This document shows, piece by piece, positions 21,784 through 30,595 of a DNA stretch of 30,695 bases. The position numbers were made by a program, and so were the translations under genes. Within the stretch, counting starts at the first letter, position 1. Each line of letters opens with the position of its first letter. Under the pieces are notes generated by a model. The model was not told where the DNA came from. It ran no database searches and worked only from the letters and a program-made list of their open reading frames with translations. The stretch covers positions 1 to 30,695 of the forward strand of contig JBALTG010000049.1 in assembly GCA_036964625.1 (NCBI GenBank), given 5' to 3'. The DNA comes from Motiliproteus sp036964625. Lineage in GTDB: Bacteria; Pseudomonadota; Gammaproteobacteria; Pseudomonadales; Balneatricaceae.

Positions 21784-24700
21784 ATGCACCTGCTAGCGGC
21801 CCAGCCCGGTGGTTTTGTCGATGAAGAGGGAATCATCGACCTGGACCAGTCGCCGGCTGAGATCATTATCCTCTCCGCCGCGGACAGCACCCTGGCGGCA
21901 TTGGCCAGTGGGGTGCAGGCGTTACCCCGCGATTATCCGAGCATTCGCCTGGCCAATTGGATCCAACTGCTGAAACCGGCCGCTTATGATCTTTATGAAC
22001 ATAAGGTGTTGGACCATGCCCAGGTTGTGGTGGTGTCGTTGTTGGGCGGGCAAAACTACTGGGAGTATGGCTTCGAGCGACTGCAGGCCTGGGCAGCCGC
22101 GAGCGATGCCCGCCAGCCGCGCCGGCTGATCATCGTCCCCGGTGATGATGCGCCGGACCCTGACCTGTTCAGCGCATCCAATGTGCCCGAAGAGGAGAGT
22201 CTTCGGGTCTGGCGCTATCTGCGCGAGGGCGGATTGGATAACGCTCAGCAACTGCTGCGGTTTTTGGTCGCGCACTATCTGCAGCGGGACGGTCGCTGGC
22301 AGGAACCGAGAGTGCTGCCACGCTGCATGATGTATATGCCCGGTATCGAGCGTGCCGCAACGGTTAATGCTGACTCTGATGCCGGTATTGATGGCAGTAT
22401 TGATGGCAGTGTTGATGGTCACCCAAAGACCGGGTCTGGCCATCCTGCTGTTCCTGGCAGCACCGCGTCGCGTAGATCGGGGCAGGCCAGCTTCGCCGAG
22501 TGGCAGCAACGTTGGCAAGACAGTGGCAATGCGGGGCGCCCGGTTTGCCTGTTGCTGTTTTATCGCAGCCATCTGCAGAGCGCCAATACAGCGATGTTTG
22601 ATGAGTTGATTGCGGAGCTTGAACGGCACCGGCTCAATCCGCTGCCGATCGCGGTGGCGTCGCTTAAAGACGCGGAATCGATGGCGCTGGTCAATGCGTT
22701 GGTGGAGCAGAGTGGTGCCGTGCTGATCATCAATACCACCGGCTTTGCCAGCAATACGGTCGCCAGTCCCGATCTGTCATCGGAGCCCAGTGAATTCTAT
22801 TCGTCCTTCGCAAAACCTGTTCCGGTGTTGCAACTGGTGCTGTCCAGCAGTACCGAAGCCGACTGGCGGCAATACAGTCAAGGCTTGCGTAGTCGCGATA
22901 TCGCGATGCAGGTGGTGCTCCCGGAGATGGATGGTCGTATCATCACCCGGGCCGTCAGCTTCAAGACTGAAAGTCATTTTGATCCCCGTTGCCAAGTATC
23001 GGTGGTGCGCTATGCACTGCATCCTGAGCGTGCGGCTTTTGTTGCTGAGTTGGCCGTGCGCTACGCGGTACTGTCCAGCAAGGCCAATGCCGATAAGCGG
23101 ATCGCGCTGGTCTTGGCGAACTACCCGACCAAAGATGGCCGTATCGGTAATGGCGTAGGGCTGGATACACCGGCATCCACGATCAATATTTTGAACGCCA
23201 TGGCCGCTGCCGGTTACCCCCTCGGCGAGCTGTCAGAGAACCCGCTGCCCGAAACCGGTGACGCGCTGATTCAGGCGCTGCTGGGGGCTGTGACCAATAA
23301 CCCCAATACGCTGCACCAGCTGCCCTGCTGGCAGAGTTTGGAGGTCGCTGAATATCTGGGTTATTTTCGGCGCTTGCCGCAGTCGTGTCAGGATGCGGTC
23401 AACCAACAATGGGGGGCGCCAGAACAAGATATCAAATTCCGTAACGGACGCCTGATGCTGTCCGGTATCCGCCTGGGCGAGACCTTTATCGGCATCCAGC
23501 CCGCCCGGGGGTTTAATATCGATCTGACGGCCAACTACCACGACCCGGATCTGGTACCGCCGCACAACTACCTGGCGTTCTATTTCTGGTTAAGGCACTG
23601 CTACCGGGTGGATGCGATTATTCATGTCGGCAAACATGGCAATCTGGAGTGGCTGCCGGGTAAAGGATCGGCGCTGTCCGACAGCTGCTGGCCCGATATT
23701 GCGCTGGGACCGACACCGCATTTTTATCCCTTTATCGTCAACGACCCCGGCGAGGGTGCCCAGGCCAAACGGCGAACTCAGGCGGTGATCATCGATCACC
23801 TCATGCCGCCGATGACCCGTGCGGAAACCTACGGTGAACTGGCCGAACTTGAAGGGTTGGTGGATGAATATTACCAAGCACTGGGCATGGATAGTCGCCG
23901 CGAACAGTGGTTGCGGGATGAGATCCTCAAACAGGTGCGTGAATCCAATGTGCTGGAGGAGCTGACGGGTGCTGACTTGTCGGGTAACGCCAAGCCTGAG
24001 GAGCAGGATAAACAGCTGCTGGCCGAACTGGATGCCTATCTGTGTGATATTAAGGAAGCCCAGATTCGCCATGGCCTGCATATTCTGGGGGCTTTGCCCG
24101 ACACCGATAAGCTTACCGACACCCTGGTTGCTCTGCTGCGCTTACCCCGCTGTGATGCCCGAAGCAACGACGCATGCAGCCAGGGCATTCTCCACAACCT
24201 GAGTCTCGACCTGAACCTGAGGGGTGCTGGGACGATCGAGGCAGAGACCGAACGTTTCGATCCCTTGGCCGCCAGCGCCGAGCCTTGGCTTGGCCCGCGG
24301 CCGGAACCCCTGGCTTCGATCAGCGATGATCCCTGGCGCACGGAGGCTGACACCCGCGAGCGCCTGGAACTGCTGGCGCATGCCTGGGTGAAAAGCTACG
24401 TACTGGAGGGGCGCGATATTGATGAGCTGACGACGCTGCATTCCTCCTTAGGCTTTAACTCTGGTTTTAACTTTGTCTTTAACAACACGCGGACCCAGTT
24501 GCTCTATGCCCGAGAGTCTATTCTCCGGGCGCTCAATCTCAGTGCTGAACTGGAGATTGGTTCCTTGCTGGGTGGACTCAGTGGTCAGTTTGTCCCGCCG
24601 GGCCCCAGTGGTGCGCCGACCCGGGGCCGTCTCGATACCCTGCCGACCGGGCGTAACTTCTTCTCGGTGGACAACCGTTCGATTCCTTCGCCGGCCGCCT

Positions 24701-25854
24701 GGGCGATCGGTGAACGCTCTGCTCAGGCGCTGCTTGAGCGTCACCTGCAAGAGCAGGGCGATTACCCCAAACAGCTGGGGTTGTCGGTGTGGGGTACTGC
24801 CACCATGCGCACCGGCGGTGATGATATTGCACAGGCGTTCGCGTTGATGGGGGTGCGTCCCGTCTGGGCGACAGGATCGCATCGGGTGGTGGATTTCGAG
24901 GTCATCTCATGTCTGCAGCTAGGCCGTCCCCGGGTGGATGTGACCCTGCGGGTTTCCGGCTTCTTTCGGGATGCGTTTCCTAACGTGATGAAGCTGTATG
25001 ACGCCGCCGTCCAGGCGATTGCGGCCCTGGATGAGCCGGGCAATGGCAATACCATTCAAGCCAATATCCGGACCCGTCAGCAGCAACTGGTCGAGGAGGG
25101 GATCTCTGAGGAAGCCGCGGCCCGACAGGCCAGTTACCGGGTGTTCGGCAGTAAGCCCGGCGCTTACGGTGCCGGGCTGCAGGGGTTGATCGATGAGCGC
25201 TGTTGGGAGAATCGCGGCGACCTGGCCGAGGCCTATCTGAACTGGGGTGGTTATGCCTATGGCAACCAGGCGGATGACGGTGTTGCCGCGCCCAATGCGT
25301 TCCGGCATCAACTGTCACAATTGGAGGCGGTGGTGCAAAACCAGGATAACCGCGAGCATGACATTCTCGACTCTGATGACTATTACCAGTTCCAGGGCGG
25401 CATGACCAACGCGGTAACGGTTTACAGTGGCGAAACGCCCGCTGTTTATCATAACGACCACTCCAACCCACAGGCCCCCAAGGTGCGTACGCTGAAGGAG
25501 GAGCTAAACCGGGTTATTCGTTCCCGGGTATTGAATCCGAAATGGATCAGCGCCATGCAGGAGCACGGGTATAAGGGGGCGTTCGAAATGGCCGCCAGCG
25601 TTGATTACCTGTTTGCTTATGACGCGACCACCAATATGATCGCCGATTATCAATACCAGAAGGTGGCGGACGCCTTGGTGTTTGATCAGCAGAACCAGGA
25701 GTTTTTGCAGCAGCATAACCCCGATGCCCTGGAAGAGATGGCAGAACGCTTACTCGAGGCGACCCAGCGAGGACTCTGGCAAGAGCCCGGTGAGTACGCC
25801 GACGCACTCCAGAGCCTGCTGTTGGACATGGATCAGCAGCAAGAGAGTCTTTAA
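21784..25854 (+). CDS. cobN: CobN-type cobaltochelatase large subunit
   Basis: This 1356-residue protein belongs to the CobN/BchH family of large chelatase subunits that bind the tetrapyrrole while an AAA+ motor drives metal insertion. Recognisable blocks are IALVLANYPTKDGRIGNGVG, VGKHGNLEWLPGKG, FYPFIVNDPGEGAQAKRR, ALPTGRNFFSVD-like DTLPTGRNFFSVDNR, and VDVTLRVSGFFRDAFPNVM, in the family order. CobN acts late in the aerobic pathway on hydrogenobyrinic acid a,c-diamide. Length is close to the usual 1250-1450. An Asp/Gly-rich insertion near residues 195-235 is encoded by 12-bp repeats. No separate cobST genes are present, and the fused ChlI/ChlD-like gene at 9.4 kb is the likely motor. Confidence 0.95.
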   Translation: MHLLAAQPGGFVDEEGIIDLDQSPAEIIILSAADSTLAALASGVQALPRDYPSIRLANWIQLLKPAAYDLYEHKVLDHAQVVVVSLLGGQNYWEYGFERLQAWAAASDARQPRRLIIVPGDDAPDPDLFSASNVPEEESLRVWRYLREGGLDNAQQLLRFLVAHYLQRDGRWQEPRVLPRCMMYMPGIERAATVNADSDAGIDGSIDGSVDGHPKTGSGHPAVPGSTASRRSGQASFAEWQQRWQDSGNAGRPVCLLLFYRSHLQSANTAMFDELIAELERHRLNPLPIAVASLKDAESMALVNALVEQSGAVLIINTTGFASNTVASPDLSSEPSEFYSSFAKPVPVLQLVLSSSTEADWRQYSQGLRSRDIAMQVVLPEMDGRIITRAVSFKTESHFDPRCQVSVVRYALHPERAAFVAELAVRYAVLSSKANADKRIALVLANYPTKDGRIGNGVGLDTPASTINILNAMAAAGYPLGELSENPLPETGDALIQALLGAVTNNPNTLHQLPCWQSLEVAEYLGYFRRLPQSCQDAVNQQWGAPEQDIKFRNGRLMLSGIRLGETFIGIQPARGFNIDLTANYHDPDLVPPHNYLAFYFWLRHCYRVDAIIHVGKHGNLEWLPGKGSALSDSCWPDIALGPTPHFYPFIVNDPGEGAQAKRRTQAVIIDHLMPPMTRAETYGELAELEGLVDEYYQALGMDSRREQWLRDEILKQVRESNVLEELTGADLSGNAKPEEQDKQLLAELDAYLCDIKEAQIRHGLHILGALPDTDKLTDTLVALLRLPRCDARSNDACSQGILHNLSLDLNLRGAGTIEAETERFDPLAASAEPWLGPRPEPLASISDDPWRTEADTRERLELLAHAWVKSYVLEGRDIDELTTLHSSLGFNSGFNFVFNNTRTQLLYARESILRALNLSAELEIGSLLGGLSGQFVPPGPSGAPTRGRLDTLPTGRNFFSVDNRSIPSPAAWAIGERSAQALLERHLQEQGDYPKQLGLSVWGTATMRTGGDDIAQAFALMGVRPVWATGSHRVVDFEVISCLQLGRPRVDVTLRVSGFFRDAFPNVMKLYDAAVQAIAALDEPGNGNTIQANIRTRQQQLVEEGISEEAAARQASYRVFGSKPGAYGAGLQGLIDERCWENRGDLAEAYLNWGGYAYGNQADDGVAAPNAFRHQLSQLEAVVQNQDNREHDILDSDDYYQFQGGMTNAVTVYSGETPAVYHNDHSNPQAPKVRTLKEELNRVIRSRVLNPKWISAMQEHGYKGAFEMAASVDYLFAYDATTNMIADYQYQKVADALVFDQQNQEFLQQHNPDALEEMAERLLEATQRGLWQEPGEYADALQSLLLDMDQQQESL
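22384..22419 (+). repeat. Three 12-bp in-frame repeats in cobN
   Basis: GGTATTGATGGC, AGTATTGATGGC and AGTGTTGATGGT are in tandem and encode an Ile/Val-Asp-Gly-Ser repeat in a surface-loop-like insertion of the chelatase subunit. Confidence 0.8.
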
Positions 25855-25923
25855 CGTCACTTGAGAGCCTTAGTGTCTGTTAACAGGCTTTAACATTATC
25901 TACTAGGTAACAAGGTTGGTCCC

Positions 25924-27309
25924 ATGAAGTTTTTACCTCTTTTTCATCGTGCTGCGGGGCAGCATTGGCTTATCGTGGGTGGCGGGCTGATTGCGCTGCG
26001 CCGAGCCAAGACCGTCTGCAAGACCGGCGCCATCGTGGATGTGATCGCCCCGCAGATAGATGACCGCTTGGCGCAGCTGGTTGCCGACAGCGGCGGACAG
26101 TGTCGCCAGCGGAATTTTATGGCGGATGATCTGGGTGAGCAGTACCACTATGTCATTGCCGCTACCGATCAAGCGGCGGTCAACGCGCAGGTGGCTGAAC
26201 TGGCTAAAGCGCGGCGAACCCCCGTCAATGTGGCCGATAACCAATCGCTGTGCGATTTTATCTTTTCCAGCGTTATCGACAGAGCCCCGCTGACCATCGC
26301 GATTTCAAACAGCGGTCAATCGCCGGTACTGTCACGCCTGTTAAAACAGCAGATCGAAATGTTTGTACCCAGCGCCTACGGTAAGTTGGCCGATCTGTTC
26401 GGGCATTATCGCGCCCAGGTCAGTGAGTTGATACCCGATAGTGCGCGCCGGACGGCGTTCTGGGAAGCGGTGCTGCAGGGGGGGATTAGTGAAGCGGTGT
26501 TCTCCGGTAAGTCGGATGAGGCGATACAGCTGTTCGAGCGGGCGCTGCAGCAGCTGACCGAGTTTGAAAAAAAGGGCGAGGTCTACCTGATTGGTGCCGG
26601 ACCCGGTGATCCTGATCTGTTAACGCTACGCGCATTCCGCCTGATTCAGCAAGCGGAGGTGGTGGTTTATGATCGCCTGGTGTCCGAGGGCGTTTTGGCG
26701 TTGCTCAAAGATGACGTGGAAAAGGTCTATGTTGGCAAGCAACGATCTGATCACAGCGTTCCCCAAGAGGGCATTAATCAGCTGCTGATCGATTATGCCA
26801 AACAGGGTAAGCGAGTCGCCCGCTTAAAAGGGGGGGATCCCTTTATCTTTGGCCGTGGGGGTGAAGAGATAGAGACCTTGGCTGAGCAGCAGATACCCTT
26901 TCAGGTGGTGCCCGGCATCACTGCGGCTAACGGTTGCTCCAGCTATGCAGGGATACCGCTGACCCACAGAGACTATGCGCAATCGGTTCAGTTTGTCACC
27001 GGCCAGCAGAAAGATGGCGTCGTTGATCTGAATTGGTCCGAGTTTGTCCGCGAAGATAAAACCATCGTGTTCTATATGGGGCTTAACAGCTTGCCCTATA
27101 TCTGTCAGCAGTTGATGGCCCACGGCGTGAAGCCGGATATGCAGGTGGCCTTGATCGAAAAAGGCACTTCCCAGGATCAACGGGTCTTTGTCTCGACCGT
27201 CAGTCAGCTCGAGGCGCGCTTGGAGGCTGAAAGCGTCAGTTCGCCGTCGCTATTTATCGTAGGCAGGGTCGTCCAGCTGGCCGACAAGCTGAAGTGGTTC
27301 GGTCAATAG
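25924..27309 (+). CDS. cysG: Siroheme synthase / trifunctional CysG
   Basis: This 461-residue fusion has an N-terminal precorrin-2 dehydrogenase/ferrochelatase part (FLPLFHRAAGQHWLIVGGG, NVADNQSLCDFIF, AISNSGQSPVLSRLLK) and a C-terminal uroporphyrinogen-III C-methyltransferase part (YLIGAGPGDPDLLTLRAFRLI, YDRLVS, RLKGGDPFIFGRGGEE, VVPGITAANGCSSYAGIPLTHR). It makes precorrin-2 and sirohydrochlorin and so feeds both siroheme and B12 synthesis. CbiX, encoded next, would take the sirohydrochlorin. Its position at the end of the operon, not beside cys genes, suggests a role in B12. The ATG follows AGGTAACAAGGTTGG with moderate ribosome complementarity. Confidence 0.95.
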   Translation: MKFLPLFHRAAGQHWLIVGGGLIALRRAKTVCKTGAIVDVIAPQIDDRLAQLVADSGGQCRQRNFMADDLGEQYHYVIAATDQAAVNAQVAELAKARRTPVNVADNQSLCDFIFSSVIDRAPLTIAISNSGQSPVLSRLLKQQIEMFVPSAYGKLADLFGHYRAQVSELIPDSARRTAFWEAVLQGGISEAVFSGKSDEAIQLFERALQQLTEFEKKGEVYLIGAGPGDPDLLTLRAFRLIQQAEVVVYDRLVSEGVLALLKDDVEKVYVGKQRSDHSVPQEGINQLLIDYAKQGKRVARLKGGDPFIFGRGGEEIETLAEQQIPFQVVPGITAANGCSSYAGIPLTHRDYAQSVQFVTGQQKDGVVDLNWSEFVREDKTIVFYMGLNSLPYICQQLMAHGVKPDMQVALIEKGTSQDQRVFVSTVSQLEARLEAESVSSPSLFIVGRVVQLADKLKWFGQ

Positions 27310-27402
27310 GACCTGTTATCAACAGCGAATAGCCCTTAAACTTGGTCCGGTCTGAGCAGGGCTGGCAATCCCCCTGATTTTTATGTTTTGGAGAAAGAAA
27401 CA

Positions 27403-28533
27403 GTGTCCAAGAAAGGTATTATGGTGTGTGGTCACGGTAGCCGTGACAAAGACGCAGAGCGCGAATTCGGTCTGGTGGCCGCAGGATTAAAAAAACGCTT
27501 TCCTGGGACGCCGATTGAATACGGGTTTCTGGAGTTCTCTGCACCGAACATCCATATGGGACTGCATGAACTGGTCCGCCAGGGTGTGGATGAGATCTAT
27601 GCGGTGCCCGGTATGCTGTTTGCCGCGACCCATGCCAAGAACGATATCCCGTCGGTCCTCACGACCTTCGAAGAGCAGCATCCTGATATCAAAGTCTCCT
27701 ACGGCAGTGAGCTGGGGTTGCATGATGCGATGATCGAGGCTTTTCAGACCCGTATCTATGAGTCTTTGGGCCTGGACCCGGAACAGCCGCCGGAAACCCT
27801 GTATGACACGCTGCTGGTGGTGGTCGGGCGGGGTACCTCTGACACGGGCGCCAATGCGGAAGCGGCCAAGTTGACCCGTCTCGTGAGCGAGAACATGGGC
27901 TTCGGCTGGGCGGATACGGTGTATTCCGGCGTTACCTATCCGTCGGTGGGTATCGGGCTTGAAAAACTGTTGAAACTCGGGTTTAAGCGGGTCGTGGTTG
28001 CCCCTTACTTCCTGTTTACCGGTCGCCTGATCAAACGAATCTATGGCTATGTTGACCGGGTCGCCGGTCAGAATCCGGATGTCGAGTTTATAAAAACCCC
28101 CTATCTGAACGAGCATCCTAAGGTTATCGATGCTTTTGAAATTAGGTTACGCGAGATCATGGAGGGAACGGATGCTCCGTCGACGCTGATGAGTTCGTTT
28201 AAACAGCGACTGGCTGCCGGTGAGGTGGATGTTCACCACCATCACGCGGAATTTACCGAGTCGGACGCAGATCAGCAGCCTGCTGATAGCCACAGTCACG
28301 ATCACAGTCATGACCACGGCCACCCCCATGATCATCATGGACAGGAGCAGGGACATGAGCACGGCCATTCACACGGCGTGTATAAGCACATCGCTCATCC
28401 GCTGGGTCCCAGAACCATGATTGGTGAGGGCGTTTGTTGCTGCTTTATGAGCCAGTTCCCGCAAGAAGTGCTGGATCAAGAGCAGGAAAAAATAGCCAAT
28501 TCTGGTAGCGAACTTCCCCTGGCACACCGGTGA
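27403..28533 (+). CDS. cbiX: Sirohydrochlorin cobaltochelatase, long form with His-rich and Cys-rich tail
   Basis: This 376-residue protein inserts Co2+ into sirohydrochlorin. The first chelatase domain has VCGHGSRDKDAE (H11) and MLFAATHAKNDIP (H77), the two metal-site histidines. The second domain, from about residue 130, is degenerate: GRGTSD replaces GHGS, and FLFTGRLIKRI lacks the second His, so only the first half should be catalytic. A tail follows with HHHHAEF (278-284), a strongly His-rich run (about 296-325), and then IAHPLGPRTMIGEGVCCCFM with three adjacent Cys (345-347). I chose the GTG at 27403, with GGAGA about 8 nt upstream, over an in-frame TTG at 27388. The tail may store or sense cobalt, by inference. 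Confidence 0.93.
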   Translation: MSKKGIMVCGHGSRDKDAEREFGLVAAGLKKRFPGTPIEYGFLEFSAPNIHMGLHELVRQGVDEIYAVPGMLFAATHAKNDIPSVLTTFEEQHPDIKVSYGSELGLHDAMIEAFQTRIYESLGLDPEQPPETLYDTLLVVVGRGTSDTGANAEAAKLTRLVSENMGFGWADTVYSGVTYPSVGIGLEKLLKLGFKRVVVAPYFLFTGRLIKRIYGYVDRVAGQNPDVEFIKTPYLNEHPKVIDAFEIRLREIMEGTDAPSTLMSSFKQRLAAGEVDVHHHHAEFTESDADQQPADSHSHDHSHDHGHPHDHHGQEQGHEHGHSHGVYKHIAHPLGPRTMIGEGVCCCFMSQFPQEVLDQEQEKIANSGSELPLAHR

Positions 28534-28588
28534 TCTGTGAGCCAGCGTGCCCAGAAATTTCGATCCCTTCATGAAATATCCGGGCTAG

Positions 28589-28642
28589 TAGGCTGACCAA
28601 CATACGGGTTTCGCAGTAGGTCAGTCTATTCTCGGTCAGCCT
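28589..28642. mobile_element. Miniature derivative of the palindromic element
   Basis: TAGGCTGACC and GGTCAGCCT form inverted ends of a 54-bp element flanked on both sides by CTAG (28585-28588 and 28643-28646). The interior CGGGTTTCGCAGTAGGTCAG corresponds to CGGGTTTTCCGCAGTAGATCAG at the end of the larger copies. It appears to be a shortened, diverged relative with different terminal sequence. Confidence 0.65.
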
Positions 28643-28678
28643 CTAGAGTCGGCCACCGATAGCTCGATCCGTCTTAAT

Positions 28679-29482
28679 GTGAGTGGATCTATAAATATTT
28701 CAGCGATTAAGAACGAGTACTCCCCCATCCACGCGGCTCATTCTGAGGATTTCGGCTGCTGTTACTACTGCGGATGTGAAGCTGATCGTCAAGATCATAG
28801 CCCTCCTATAAATCACTACCTCTTTTACAGCCGGGGCATGGATGAGTTGAAGTGCATGGTTATTCCTGCCTGTAAAGAGTGCCGTGATTTCTTGCTCGAT
28901 TGCAAAGAGGGAAAGATCGATGAACGCTTTGATTATGTAAAAATTCGTATCGCCAAGAAATATCGTAAAGCGCTGAGTATCTATCATTCATGGAAGAACG
29001 ATGATGCGCTAGACGAAATGTCAGAGAGCTTTAAAAAAAGCATTAAAGCCGGTTTGAGCCTGGGTCATGAAGCAGATGACAGGCTTAGGTATCAAGGTTT
29101 CGACTTTGAATTTGATGGCTGGATTAGGCCCCGTCGCGTCGTCGAAGCGATTAGCTACGATGTGTACGGTGAAAAATTTGATCTGCTCAGAGACGCGCTT
29201 TTGTATGCATCTGAAAATTACAGAGTAAACATCAATGTGCTGAAAGAGCGAATCATGGACAATGGCGGCGACTTTAATCAGGCCATTAAAAATTATCATG
29301 ATGAAATAGAGCGTGATCTTTTTGATAAAAAGAAAAGCAAATTGAGTCGCGAGTTTGCACAACGGCACAATCAAAATCTGACATTCATCCAGAGGTCATT
29401 GGAGCACTACCTTGAGGTGCTGGACACAAACGATGTTGCTCGCTGTCTGGATAAAATTTATGCAGAGCGAGTAAAAAAATAG
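28679..29482 (+). CDS. Uncharacterised protein with HNH-like zinc/nuclease motif
   Basis: This 267-residue protein has an N-terminal Cys/His pattern: CCYYCGC (C28, C31, also C27 and C33), QDHSPP (D39, H40) and ACKEC (C65, C68). Two CxxC pairs around a DH are typical of HNH-type endonuclease domains, but the canonical later Asn/His are not clear. The rest (about 75-267) is rich in Lys, Arg, Asp and Glu with predicted helices and no recognised domain. The start is a GTG with no convincing ribosome site; the next ATG would remove the first CxxC pair. It is visibly AT-richer than the B12 genes, has no co-directional partner, and lies beside the miniature element, which suggests acquisition by transfer. 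No function is claimed. Confidence 0.7.
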   Translation: MSGSINISAIKNEYSPIHAAHSEDFGCCYYCGCEADRQDHSPPINHYLFYSRGMDELKCMVIPACKECRDFLLDCKEGKIDERFDYVKIRIAKKYRKALSIYHSWKNDDALDEMSESFKKSIKAGLSLGHEADDRLRYQGFDFEFDGWIRPRRVVEAISYDVYGEKFDLLRDALLYASENYRVNINVLKERIMDNGGDFNQAIKNYHDEIERDLFDKKKSKLSREFAQRHNQNLTFIQRSLEHYLEVLDTNDVARCLDKIYAERVKK

Positions 29483-29558
29483 CACTTGCTTGATCCCTCC
29501 CTCATACCCTTTTTCTACCCCCCGTATCTTTCTGGAAAAATCAGCCTATCAATCGGTC

Positions 29559-30470
29559 TTAGCTACGCTTATGTTGCTTGGTTATTTCGAGCCCCAATGC
29601 GATCCCCACCAGCATGCAGGTCACGGCCAAAAAACCTGCGGGAGACAAAGCAGGCAGAGCCAGCAGCAACTGTGAATCATTGCCGCCCATTGCCAGTGAT
29701 GCACCCAGCCCCATCAATATGCCAGCCGCTAGGTGCATCAGCCAAACGGTCCAACGGGCGGACTTTAAATCAAACCGTTTGGTGCGCCATACCGCCAGCA
29801 CCATGCCACCGATCAGGGCCAGCAAAAGGTAGTATCGATGAAGTGCAGGCCAACGCGTGCTGCCCCCATGTAGAACCGCAGCGCTCAGATCATGGAGGAG
29901 ACCGCTTGGCGTCCAGCTTGGTTCGTAAAGAAACAAGAAACCGGCGAGTAACCCGATCCCCATCATGCCAAACCAAAGTTTTTTACGTGCCAGATCTCCC
30001 CGCAGAGTCCAGATACTGATTATCACGGACAAAACCGCTAAGGCGGCATAGGTTAGAAGAGACGGGGGGGCGAGTTCAACGACAGTAACGTCCGGTCGTA
30101 ACCGGTCCAGCGTGCACCAGCCAACGATCCAACCAACCAACGTGGCAGACATCTGCAAATGACCGCGTGCTAGCTTGCTGAAAGTAGAAACACCGCAGCC
30201 CTGGTTAAAAGCTGTACCCAGTCCAAACAATAGACCGCCAAGAGCAAACCAGCCGTTGGCCTCAAGCACTTTAAACGGCGGAGAGAGCCCGGCGTAGTAG
30301 GACGCCGAGGCAGCCACCCATGCCCAGACACCGGACAGTAAAATAGCCAGTAGGAAGAGGGGATTCCCCTTCAGTGATTCAGTCACGCCCCGCACCATAC
30401 ATAGGCCAGTGGTTTGAGCGAGATAGCCTAATAGCGCGATAAGAAAAAGAGCGCCGATCAGTAATGCCAT
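29559..30470 (-). CDS. YeeE/YedE-family membrane protein (putative sulfur-compound transporter)
   Basis: This 303-residue polytopic protein has about nine hydrophobic segments. Family marks are QTTGLCMVRG near the N terminus, LLFGLGTAFNQGCGVSTFSKLARGHL around 80-105 (GxxFxxGCGxS-type), and MGLGASLAMGGNDSQLLLALPALSP near the C terminus, which resembles the GGND-containing branch rather than the Cys-containing third motif of thiosulfate transporter TsuA. Some relatives transport thiosulfate or other sulfur compounds; the substrate here is unknown. I chose the ATG at 30470; a GTG at 30482 is in frame but overlaps the GGAGG ribosome site. It converges on the HNH-like gene and is not obviously part of the B12 cluster. 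Confidence 0.85.
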   Translation of the reverse strand: MALLIGALFLIALLGYLAQTTGLCMVRGVTESLKGNPLFLLAILLSGVWAWVAASASYYAGLSPPFKVLEANGWFALGGLLFGLGTAFNQGCGVSTFSKLARGHLQMSATLVGWIVGWCTLDRLRPDVTVVELAPPSLLTYAALAVLSVIISIWTLRGDLARKKLWFGMMGIGLLAGFLFLYEPSWTPSGLLHDLSAAVLHGGSTRWPALHRYYLLLALIGGMVLAVWRTKRFDLKSARWTVWLMHLAAGILMGLGASLAMGGNDSQLLLALPALSPAGFLAVTCMLVGIALGLEITKQHKRS

Positions 30471-30558
30471 TTCTCCTAGCACCTCCGAACCGAGTAACGA
30501 TGTTAATCCAGAGTGTAGTCCTTGGATTTACAAGGCGGGCAAAGGCTATGGAGGCTAG

Positions 30559-30587
30559 AAGCCTGTCGGACTTAACACTGATCTACT
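30559..30587. mobile_element. Fragment of the palindromic element
   Basis: AAGCCTGTCGGACTTAACAC and the following CTGATCTACT match one end of the copy at 387-545 almost exactly, preceded by CTAG (30555-30558). The match stops at 30587 and the rest of the element is missing. Confidence 0.7.
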
Positions 30588-30595
30588 CGGCAACT

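Noticed and set aside
21922..22629. 235-codon minus-strand frame opposite cobN
   Set aside because: Antisense shadow of cobN, no family resemblance and no start signal.
28130..28430. Frameshift or fusion at the CbiX tail
   Set aside because: The reading frame is continuous through the His-rich run to a normal stop, and the repeated His codons alternate CAC/CAT as expected of coding sequence.
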